Shown here: one piece after another, positions 1-5,118 of the stretch
Position numbering within the stretch: the first letter of the stretch is position 1
How the letters are laid out: the number at the start of each line of letters is the position of its first letter
From: Thermaceae bacterium
GTDB lineage: Bacteria > Deinococcota > Deinococci > Deinococcales > Marinithermaceae
DNA: 6,396 bases
Reading direction: 5' to 3'
Assembly: GCA_027023345.1 (NCBI GenBank)
Contig: JALVVO010000258.1
Span: 1 to 6,396, forward strand
Made by a program: the position numbers and the translations under genes
The notes under the pieces: generated by a model
What the model was told of the DNA's origin: nothing
The model's input: the letters and a program-made list of their open reading frames with translations, nothing else
Database searches by the model: none

Positions 1-218
1 GTGCTGAAGAGGGCGTAGTAGAGGTGGAGGGTGACCCGCCGGAGGCGGGCGAGGAGCAGGGTCACCGCGAGGTAGAGGGCCCCGAGCAAAAGCAGGGAAG
101 GCACGCCGAGGGCGAGCTCGAGCACCAGCGCCACCACCCCGACGGCCAGCGCGCTGGCCCAGTAGAGCCGCACCAGCTCCCCCCAGATCCCCCGGCGTTC
201 GCCCGGCATGCCCCCCAT
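1..218 (-). CDS. Membrane protein of unknown function, N-terminal part
   Basis: I do not recognise this gene. A minus-strand frame opens with ATG at 218 and stays open for 72 codons to the window edge, so only the N-terminus is present. The product starts MGGMPGERRGIWGELVRLYW and has two strongly hydrophobic stretches, about residues 20-36 and 40-57, followed by a basic RLRR segment. This pattern fits two transmembrane helices joined by a very short turn, with the basic ends probably on the cytoplasmic side. A G-rich run lies about 6 bases before ATG 218 and can act as a ribosome binding site. A second in-frame ATG at 209 is a possible start. The gene is divergent from amrS. Codon use is GC-rich like its neighbours. 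Coding status is inferred from hydrophobic pattern and codon bias, not from a family match. Confidence 0.6.
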   Translation of the reverse strand, partial: MGGMPGERRGIWGELVRLYWASALAVGVVALVLELALGVPSLLLLGALYLAVTLLLARLRRVTLHLYYALFS

Positions 219-296
219 TTTGCGCCCCCCGCCGGGGGCGGGCAAACGGGCGAATGTGTGATAAAATATGAGTAAGAAAATATAAAGGAGAGCCCC
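219..296. promoter_or_regulatory. Divergent intergenic region with extended -10 promoter for amrS
   Basis: This 78-base gap between divergent genes turns from very GC-rich (219-254) to AT-rich (255-286). On the plus strand TAAAAT at 262-267 is preceded by TG one base upstream (259-260), forming an extended -10 element. No convincing -35 lies 16-18 bases upstream, which an extended -10 can tolerate. Transcription would start near 274 and give a leader of about 23 bases. AAAGGAG at 284-290 lies 6 bases before the amrS ATG at 297 and fixes that start. On the minus strand TATTTT (268-263) is a possible but weak -10 for the membrane protein gene. A 7-bp GC inverted repeat lies at 223-229/234-240. 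Confidence 0.5.
223..240 (-). repeat. GC-rich inverted repeat in the leader of the minus-strand gene
   Basis: CGCCCCC at 223-229 and GGGGGCG at 234-240 are perfect complements around a 4-base spacer. In the minus-strand transcript the 3' arm is the G-rich run that lies just before the start codon at 218, so a folded hairpin would cover the likely ribosome binding site. It may be a translation-damping structure or simply a by-product of the high GC content. Confidence 0.4.
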
Positions 297-1391
297 ATGG
301 CCGAGGCCACGACGCCCACCCCCAAACTCCGCGAGTGCGACCTCTACCGCCCGCTCCCCAAAGGCTGGGTGCAGTGCACCGCCTGCCACCACTGGTGCGC
401 CGTCCCCCCAGGGGAGGCGGGGAAGTGCGGCGTGCGCCGCAACTACGGCGGCAGGCTCTACCTCGTCACCTACGGCAAGGCGGCCGCGGTGCACGTGGAC
501 CCGGTGGAGAAAAAGCCCCTTTTCCACTTCCACCCGGGTGAGCCCATCCTGAGCCTGGGCACCGTGGGTTGCAACCTCTTCTGCCGGTTCTGCCAGAACT
601 GGCAGATCAGCCAGTTTCGCACCTTCGAGGTGGACCTCGAAACCGGCGAGCCAAAGGCCTACGTCGGCGAGGACTGGCCCCCCGAGCGGGTGGTGGAGAC
701 GGCGAAGAAGGCGGGGATTCGGCTCATCGCCTACACCTACAACGAGCCCGTGGTCTGGATCGAGTACGCCCGGGACATCGCCAAGCTCGCCAAGGCCGAG
801 GGGATGAAGAACGTCTTCGTCTCCTCGGGCTTCGAGACCCACGAGGCCTGGCGCTACATGGAGCCCTACCTCGACGCCATCAACATCGACCTAAAGGGCT
901 TTTCCGAGGTGTTCTACCGCGAGCTCACCGGCGCCCGGCTCAAGCCCGTGCTCGAGAATATCCGCTTCGTCGGCACCGAGCTCAGGGGCAAGGTCTGGCT
1001 CGAGGTCACCACCCTGCTTCTCTCCGGCTACAACGACTCCGACGAGGAGATCCGGGGCATGGCCGAGTTCCTCCACTCGGTGAACCCGGAGATCCCCTGG
1101 CACCTCTCCGCCGCCCACCCCGCCTACAAGATGCCGGACCTCGAGCGCACCCCCCACGAGACCCTGCTCCGCGCCTACCGGATCGCCAAGGAGGTGGGGC
1201 TCAAGTACGTCTACCTGGGCAACGTCCTCGACCCCGAGCACGAGTCCACCTACTGCCCCACCTGCGGCGCCCTGGTCATCCACCGCGAGGGCTACCGGGT
1301 GCGCCCCCTCTGGAAGGAGCCCGGGGTCTGCCCGCGCTGCGGGACCAGGATTCCGGGGGTCTGGACCTGGGAGGAAAACGATGAGACGTGA
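297..1391 (+). CDS. amrS: AmmeMemoRadiSam system radical SAM enzyme
   Basis: This 364-residue cytoplasmic iron-sulfur protein belongs to the radical SAM superfamily and resembles pyruvate formate-lyase activating enzymes. The CxxxCxxC motif that binds the [4Fe-4S] cluster is at C92, C96 and C99 (GCNLFCRFCQNW), within the core that reductively cleaves S-adenosylmethionine. Two further cysteine groups flank it. An N-terminal set (C27, C30, C34, C44) precedes the core. A C-terminal pair of knuckles (C320-x2-C323 and C345-x2-C348) looks like a zinc ribbon or an extra cluster site. The start follows AAAGGAG at 6-base spacing. The gene overlaps amrB by 11 bases and amrA follows, so all three members of the conserved trio are present in order. 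The substrate is not established to my knowledge; family membership is clear, but any reaction would be guesswork. A glycyl-radical activase role is unlikely because no glycyl-radical enzyme gene lies nearby. Confidence 0.93.
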   Translation: MAEATTPTPKLRECDLYRPLPKGWVQCTACHHWCAVPPGEAGKCGVRRNYGGRLYLVTYGKAAAVHVDPVEKKPLFHFHPGEPILSLGTVGCNLFCRFCQNWQISQFRTFEVDLETGEPKAYVGEDWPPERVVETAKKAGIRLIAYTYNEPVVWIEYARDIAKLAKAEGMKNVFVSSGFETHEAWRYMEPYLDAINIDLKGFSEVFYRELTGARLKPVLENIRFVGTELRGKVWLEVTTLLLSGYNDSDEEIRGMAEFLHSVNPEIPWHLSAAHPAYKMPDLERTPHETLLRAYRIAKEVGLKYVYLGNVLDPEHESTYCPTCGALVIHREGYRVRPLWKEPGVCPRCGTRIPGVWTWEENDET

Positions 1392-2169
1392 ACCGGCGGT
1401 GGCGGGGGCCTTCTACCCCGCCGATCCCACGGATTTGAAGAACCTCGTCGTCCGGCTCCTCGCCGAGGTGCCCGAAGAGCAGGCCGGGCCGCCGAGGGCG
1501 GTGGTCGCCCCCCACGCGGGCTACGTCTACTCCGGCCCGGTGGCCGCCTACGCCTTCCGGGCCCTCGCCCCCTACGCCGGCAAGGAGCCGGTGGTCTGGC
1601 TCCTGGGCCCGGCCCACTACGTCGCCTTCGAGGGCATCTCCACCGGGCCCTTCACCCTCTGGCGGACGCCGCTCGGGGAGGTGCCGGTGGCCACCGATCG
1701 GGTGGCCGAGCTCCTGGCGATGGGGCCGCCCTTCGTCGAGCTCGCCGAGCCCCACCTGCCGGAGCACAGCCTCGAGGTCGAGCTTCCCTTCCTCCAGGTG
1801 GTGCTGGGCTCGTTCTCCCTCGTCCCCCTGCTCTTCGGCATCACCGACCCCCTGGCCGCCGCCCCCCAAATCGCGAGCGCCCTCCGGCCCGGCGACCTGG
1901 TGGTGGTCTCCACCGACCTCTCCCACTACCACCCCGACGAGGTCGCCCGGCGCATCGACGCCCAGACCCTGGACCGGGCGCTGCACCTCGACGCCGCGGG
2001 GGTGCTCGAGTCCGAGGCCTGCGGCCGCCACCCCTGGGCGGCGCTCACCGCCATCGCCCGGGAGCGAGGCTTGCGGCCGCGGCTCCTCGCCTACGCCACC
2101 AGCGGCGACACCTCCGGCGACCGCCGCCGGGTGGTGGGCTACGCCGCGCTCCGCTACGACGAGCCATGA
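1381..2169 (+). CDS. amrB: AmmeMemoRadiSam system protein B (Memo-like)
   Basis: This 262-residue soluble protein belongs to the Memo family, whose fold is related to LigB-type class III non-heme iron dioxygenases. The N-terminal family signature is clear (REPAVAGAFYPADP, residues 3-16). H45 in APHAGYVYSG, H79 in LGPAHY and C214 in EACGRHPW match the His, His and Cys that bind metal in human MEMO1 (H49, H81, C244), so the metal site looks intact. EHSLEVELPFLQ (128-139) and STDLSHYHP (177-185) are further conserved blocks. ATG 1381 has GGGAGG at 1369-1374 with a 6-base gap. The gene overlaps the end of amrS by 11 bases and its TGA overlaps the ATG of amrA, so expression is probably coupled across the operon. 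It may bind iron or copper and act with the radical SAM partner; this is inferred from the family and gene order. Its biochemical reaction is not known to me. Confidence 0.93.
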   Translation: MRREPAVAGAFYPADPTDLKNLVVRLLAEVPEEQAGPPRAVVAPHAGYVYSGPVAAYAFRALAPYAGKEPVVWLLGPAHYVAFEGISTGPFTLWRTPLGEVPVATDRVAELLAMGPPFVELAEPHLPEHSLEVELPFLQVVLGSFSLVPLLFGITDPLAAAPQIASALRPGDLVVVSTDLSHYHPDEVARRIDAQTLDRALHLDAAGVLESEACGRHPWAALTAIARERGLRPRLLAYATSGDTSGDRRRVVGYAALRYDEP

Positions 2170-2732
2170 AGAGGGAAGACCGAAAGACCCTGCTGAACGT
2201 GGCCAAGCAGGCCATCGAGGACGTCTTCGCGGGCCGGGTGGAGCCGCCCGACCCGAGGGTCTACGCCCCGCCCCTTTCCGAGCCGGGGGCGAGCTTCGTC
2301 ACCCTAAGGAAGGGCGGGACGCTCCGGGGCTGCATCGGCAGCGTCGAGCCCCACCAGCCGCTCGTCCTCGACGTCTACAAGAACGCCATCGCCGCCGCCT
2401 TCCGAGACCCCCGCTTCCCCCCGCTCGCGCGAGAGGAGTGGCCGGGGGTTGAGCTCGAGGTCAGCGTCCTCTCGCCCAAAGCCTCCTTCCCCTTCGAGGG
2501 GTACGCCGACCTCCTAAGGCGGCTGCCCGAGGGGGTGGGGGTGGTGCTGGAACACCCCCTGGGCCGGGCCACCTACCTGCCCGAGGTCTGGCGGGACCTA
2601 CCGAAAAAAAAGCTCTTCCTCCGCACCCTGGCCCAAAAGGCGGGGCTCGACGAAAGCGTCTACGACGACCCCCGGACCCGGGTCTACACCTACACCGCCG
2701 AGGCCTTCACCGAGGCCGATCTGGGGGAATAA
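2166..2732 (+). CDS. amrA: AmmeMemoRadiSam system protein A (AMMECR1 domain)
   Basis: This 188-residue protein consists almost wholly of one AMMECR1 domain. The diagnostic LRGCIG motif is at residues 53-58 with the conserved C56. The AAFRDPRFPPL block follows, then ELEVSVLSP, and near the C-terminus LPEVWRDLPKKKLFLRTLAQKAGL. In the last block many relatives have a Cys just before KAGL (from memory), whereas here the sequence is LAQKAGL. The gene starts in an ATGA overlap with amrB and has no clear Shine-Dalgarno sequence, so translation likely depends on ribosomes ending on amrB. It is the last gene of the cassette and its stop codon begins a 13-bp inverted repeat. The protein is expected in the cytoplasm. 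Human AMMECR1 shares the domain, but no enzyme activity is established to my knowledge. The single Cys in a conserved loop makes a catalytic or ligand role plausible, as inference only. Confidence 0.93.
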   Translation: MKREDRKTLLNVAKQAIEDVFAGRVEPPDPRVYAPPLSEPGASFVTLRKGGTLRGCIGSVEPHQPLVLDVYKNAIAAAFRDPRFPPLAREEWPGVELEVSVLSPKASFPFEGYADLLRRLPEGVGVVLEHPLGRATYLPEVWRDLPKKKLFLRTLAQKAGLDESVYDDPRTRVYTYTAEAFTEADLGE

Positions 2733-2772
2733 CCCTGCAAATCGTGCATCGCAATGTCGGATTTGCAGGGTT
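2731..2772 (+). terminator. 13-bp inverted repeat overlapping the amrA stop: terminator or operator
   Basis: AACCCTGCAAATC at 2731-2743 and GATTTGCAGGGTT at 2760-2772 are perfect complements around a 16-base spacer. The left arm starts inside the TAA stop codon of amrA. As RNA it would form a 13-bp stem followed by only one further U, too short a U-tract for a textbook Rho-independent terminator. The right arm ends on the first base of the -35-like TTGAAC (2772-2777) of the next gene, so it could instead be a two-fold operator for that promoter. The bases GGGTT (2768-2772) could also pair with AACCC at 2775-2779, giving a competing small hairpin. The repeat is certain; its role is not. Confidence 0.55.
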
Positions 2773-2802
2773 TGAACCCCGCTTCGGCTTGCCGGCTAGA
2801 CT
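2772..2802 (+). promoter_or_regulatory. Leaderless-type promoter for the PH-like membrane protein gene
   Basis: TTGAAC (2772-2777) and TAGACT (2797-2802) are spaced by 19 bases. The GTG at 2810 begins exactly 7 bases after the -10 hexamer, so transcription would start at or next to the start codon. No Shine-Dalgarno sequence precedes that GTG. This geometry is typical of leaderless genes in Deinococcus-Thermus. The spacing is longer than the 17-base optimum, and the -35 match is partial. Confidence 0.5.
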
Positions 2803-2809
2803 GAGCTCC

Positions 2810-3223
2810 GTGGAGCTCGAGGAGGTCACCTTGCTCCCGGGCCAGGCGGGGCCCTACCTCGGCCTGCTCGCCGCCGGGCTTTTCGGCATGGCCGGGCAGT
2901 ACCCCCTCGCCCTGCTCTTGCTCGGGGTCTTCGGGGCCAAGGTCGCGTTTCCCGGGGCGTTCGCCCTCGAGCTCGACCCCCTGGGCTTCTCCTACCGCCC
3001 CCTCCTCCACCGCCGCCGCCACGCCTGGCGCGAGGTCAAGGGCTTCCGCGTCCGCACCGTGCGCGTCCTCGGCGTGCCGCTCGCGAAGGCGGTGGTCTTC
3101 GAGACCACCCGGGGCGAGCTAAGGGCGCTTCCCGAGAGCTTCCGCATGGAGCCCGAGGCCCTCGCCGCCTTTTTGAATCGGTACCGGGCCACGGCGCTCC
3201 TCGAGCCCGGCCCCGTAAACTAG
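2810..3223 (+). CDS. Small membrane protein with a PH-like domain
   Basis: This 137-residue protein has an N-terminal hydrophobic hairpin of two helices (about residues 14-29 and 31-47) and then a soluble C-terminal domain (about 52-124). The soluble part reads LELDPLGFSYRP, then a basic HRRRHAWREVKGF segment, beta-rich stretches (VRTVRVLGVPLAKAVVFETT) and a final helix (PEALAAFLNRYRA). That order, including the 'W-x-E/D-V' turn after a basic patch, resembles bacterial PH-like or YdbT/STM3941-type domains. The match is by pattern, not by search. I chose GTG 2810 over the longer frame from 2744. The extra 22 residues would be translated from the inverted repeat and promoter, and a -10 hexamer sits 7 bases before GTG 2810. 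The gene ends 5 bases before lipB and may be co-transcribed with it. It probably sits in the inner membrane with its domain on the cytoplasmic side; its role is unknown. Confidence 0.75.
   Translation: MELEEVTLLPGQAGPYLGLLAAGLFGMAGQYPLALLLLGVFGAKVAFPGAFALELDPLGFSYRPLLHRRRHAWREVKGFRVRTVRVLGVPLAKAVVFETTRGELRALPESFRMEPEALAAFLNRYRATALLEPGPVN
3216..3221 (+). promoter_or_regulatory. -10-like hexamer 7 bases before the lipB start
   Basis: TAAACT at 3216-3221 overlaps the last codons and stop of the upstream gene and lies exactly 7 bases before the lipB GTG at 3229, the same geometry as at 2797-2810. It is identical to the -10 of the rRNA promoter at 6080-6085. No -35 match is visible at the right distance and no Shine-Dalgarno sequence precedes lipB. 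It may give a leaderless lipB transcript in addition to read-through from upstream. Confidence 0.4.
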
Positions 3224-3228
3224 GCCTA

Positions 3229-3897
3229 GTGTTCGACGTTTGGGACCTCGGCACCCTGCCCTACAAGGAGGCCTGGGACCTGCAAAAGCGGGTCCACGCC
3301 GAGGTGGCGAAGGGGCTCCGCCGCCCCACGCTCCTCTTGGTCGAGCACCCCCGGGTCATCACGCTCGGGCGGAAGGCTACCGGGGAGAACCTCAAATTCC
3401 CCGAGTCCTGGTACCGGGCGAACGGGCTCGAGGTCTATTGGGTCGAGCGCGGGGGCGACGTCACCTACCACGGCCCCGGCCAGCTCGTCGCCTACCCCAT
3501 CTTCCCGGTGGAGCGAAGGGTGCGGGACTTCCTAAGGAAGCTCGAGGCCGCGGTAATCCGGGTGGCAGGAAGCTACGGGATCGAGGCCTACGCCACCCCG
3601 GGCTACGCCGGAGTCTGGGTGGGGGAGGAAAAGCTCGCCGCCTTCGGGGTGGCGGTCAAGGAGGGCGTGGCCCTCCACGGCCTCGCCCTGAACGTCAACA
3701 CCGACCTGAAGGACTTCGACCTGATCGTTCCCTGCGGCATCCGCGACAAGGGGGTGACGAGCCTGGAAAAGCTCCTCGGGCGTCCCCTCCCGATGGACGA
3801 GGTCAAGGCCCGGCTGGTCCGGGCGATGAAGGAGGTCTTTGGTGAAGCGCGTGGAACGGGGCATCAAGCGGAAGAACCCGCCGCCCCCCGAGGGTAA
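3229..3897 (+). CDS. lipB: Octanoyl-[acyl-carrier-protein]:protein N-octanoyltransferase LipB
   Basis: LipB moves an octanoyl group from acyl carrier protein to the lipoyl-domain lysine of enzymes such as pyruvate dehydrogenase E2 and glycine cleavage H protein, the first step of lipoate synthesis in the cytoplasm. The 222-residue product carries LVEHPRVITLGRK (37-49), the family signature RGGDVTYHGPGQLVAYPI (74-91), the catalytic Lys at K135 (EEKLAAFGV), HGLALNVNTDL (150-160) and the catalytic Cys at C169 in VPCGIRDKGVTSLEKL. All key residues are present. The start is GTG with no Shine-Dalgarno sequence; a -10-like TAAACT lies 7 bases upstream and the previous gene ends 5 bases before. The last 18 or so residues (GEARGTGHQAEEPAAPRG) look non-conserved and overlap lipA by 56 bases. 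Neighbouring lipA does the next step of the pathway. Confidence 0.96.
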   Translation: MFDVWDLGTLPYKEAWDLQKRVHAEVAKGLRRPTLLLVEHPRVITLGRKATGENLKFPESWYRANGLEVYWVERGGDVTYHGPGQLVAYPIFPVERRVRDFLRKLEAAVIRVAGSYGIEAYATPGYAGVWVGEEKLAAFGVAVKEGVALHGLALNVNTDLKDFDLIVPCGIRDKGVTSLEKLLGRPLPMDEVKARLVRAMKEVFGEARGTGHQAEEPAAPRG

Positions 3898-4765
3898 GAA
3901 GCCCCCCTGGCTCAAGGTGGGCCTGCCCACCGGGCCCAAGGTCGCCGAGCTCCGCGCCCTGGTGGACGGGCTCGGGCTTCACACCGTCTGCCAGGAGGCG
4001 CTCTGCCCCAACCTCGGCGAGTGCTGGGGCCACGGCACGATGACGATCATGATCCTGGGCGAGGTCTGCACCCGGGCCTGCAAGTTCTGCGCCGTCCACA
4101 CCGGAAACCCGGGGGGCCGGCTCGACCCCGACGAGCCCCGCCGGGTGGCTGAAGCGGTGAAGAGGCTTCGCCTCGGCTACGTGGTCCTCACCAGCGTGGA
4201 CCGGGACGACCTCAAAGACGGCGGCGCCGGCCAGTTCGCCGCCACCGTCCGGGCCATCAAGGCCGCGTGGCCGAAGGCCCGGGTCGAGGCCCTGACGCCG
4301 GACTTCCAGGGCGACCTCGAGGCGGTGCGGACCGTGCTCGACTCCGGGCTCGACGTCTTCGCCCACAACCTCGAGACCGTCCGCCGCTTGACCCCGAGCG
4401 TGCGCGACCCCCGGGCGGGCTACGACCAGAGCCTCAAGGTCCTCCGCTTCGCCCGCGACTACCGCGAGGAAAAGGGCCTTTCCTACCTCACCAAGTCGAG
4501 CCTGATGGTGGGGCTCGGCGAGACCGACGAGGAACTCAAGGAGGCGATGCGGGACCTCCGCGAGGCCGGGGTCGAGGTCCTCACCCTGGGCCAGTACCTG
4601 AGGCCCACCCGGCACCACCTGCCGGTGGCCCGCTACGCCACCCCCGAGGACTTCGCGCGCTACCGGGAGTGGGGGCTTGAGATGGGCTTTCTGGAGGTCT
4701 TCTCCGGGCCCCTGGTGCGCTCTTCCTACCGCGCCGAGCGGGTCTTTTTGGAGGCACGGGGATGA
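3842..4765 (+). CDS. lipA: Lipoyl synthase LipA (radical SAM)
   Basis: LipA inserts two sulfur atoms into protein-bound octanoyl chains to make the lipoyl cofactor, using one [4Fe-4S] cluster for radical SAM chemistry and sacrificing an auxiliary one. Both cluster motifs are complete. The auxiliary site is C50-x4-C55-x5-C61 (CQEALCPNLGEC). The radical SAM site is C76-x3-C80-x2-C83 (CTRACKFC). The C-terminal RSSY signature at residues 293-296 supplies the auxiliary serine ligand. KSSLMVGLGE and LTLGQYLRPT blocks are also present. I prefer GTG 3842 (307 residues) because AAGGAGG at 3829-3835 is 6 bases upstream. TTG 3839, one codon earlier, would leave only 3 bases. The N-terminus is very basic and proline-rich. 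The gene overlaps the lipB end by 56 bases and shares ATGA with the next gene, indicating one translationally linked operon. Confidence 0.96.
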   Translation: MKRVERGIKRKNPPPPEGKKPPWLKVGLPTGPKVAELRALVDGLGLHTVCQEALCPNLGECWGHGTMTIMILGEVCTRACKFCAVHTGNPGGRLDPDEPRRVAEAVKRLRLGYVVLTSVDRDDLKDGGAGQFAATVRAIKAAWPKARVEALTPDFQGDLEAVRTVLDSGLDVFAHNLETVRRLTPSVRDPRAGYDQSLKVLRFARDYREEKGLSYLTKSSLMVGLGETDEELKEAMRDLREAGVEVLTLGQYLRPTRHHLPVARYATPEDFARYREWGLEMGFLEVFSGPLVRSSYRAERVFLEARG

Positions 4766-5118
4766 GCCGGCCGCTCGCCGACCTCTTCGCCCTCCTCGCC
4801 TTCGCCGCCGTCGGCGTCTACAGCCACCAGGGGGCGCTCGCCCTCAAGGACCTCTTCCGGGCCGCCTGGCCCTTTCTCCTCGCCTGGTTCCTCGTCGCCC
4901 CCTTCACCGGCACCTGGCGGGACGGGCGGCTCGCCCCCCTCGTCGCCACCTGGGCGATCGCCGTGCCCACCGGCTGGATGGCGCGGACCATCGCCTACGC
5001 CGAGCCGCTGGACGAAAGCCGCTTCCTCTTCCTCGCCACCAGCCTCGGCTTCAGCCTGCCCTTTTTGCTCTTCTTCCGGCTTTTCGCCGGGGGCTTTCGT
5101 CGAAAGGAGGCGGCATGA
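4762..5118 (+). CDS. DUF3054 family membrane protein
   Basis: This 118-residue protein has four predicted transmembrane helices, at about residues 5-21, 31-49, 57-76 and 88-108, and a basic C-terminal tail (FRRKEAA). The N-terminal DLFALLAFAAVGVYSH and the central WFLVAPFTGTWR and AIAVPTGWMAR blocks fit the DUF3054 family as I remember it. That family consists of small membrane proteins of unknown function, often from Actinobacteria, haloarchaea and Deinococcus-Thermus. The ATG overlaps the lipA stop as ATGA, and GGAGG at 4750-4754 lies 7 bases upstream, so the start is secure. It lies inside the lipoate operon, but I see nothing in the protein that links it to lipoate. D7, H22, R53 and R75 are polar residues in or beside the helices that might matter. 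Transporter or assembly roles would be speculation. Confidence 0.85.
   Translation: MSRPLADLFALLAFAAVGVYSHQGALALKDLFRAAWPFLLAWFLVAPFTGTWRDGRLAPLVATWAIAVPTGWMARTIAYAEPLDESRFLFLATSLGFSLPFLLFFRLFAGGFRRKEAA

Noticed and set aside
24..275. Plus-strand frame across the left edge
   Set aside because: The product is Pro, Gly, Glu and His rich without a recognisable pattern, while the opposite strand gives a coherent two-helix membrane protein.
1276..2031. Long open minus-strand frame opposite amrB
   Set aside because: It is antisense to a gene with all Memo family motifs; the composition is that of a GC-rich shadow frame.
2764..2784. tRNA T-arm-like string (GGGTTTGAACCCC)
   Set aside because: No acceptor stem, anticodon arm or D-arm can be placed around it; the resemblance comes from the end of the inverted repeat plus a chance AACCCC.
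3839..3841. TTG at 3839 as lipA start
   Set aside because: It lies only 3 bases from the AAGGAGG site; the GTG one codon later has the normal 6-base gap.
3803..4618. Long open minus-strand frame opposite lipA
   Set aside because: It mirrors the codons of a well-supported lipA gene; the product is a low-complexity run rich in Gly, Val, Glu and Leu with no motif.
4677..5114. N-terminal extension of the hydroxyacid dehydrogenase, since the frame is open upstream
   Set aside because: The extension is arginine- and proline-rich shadow sequence under lipA and DUF3054. ATG 5115 has a strong ribosome binding site and begins exactly at the Rossmann strand.
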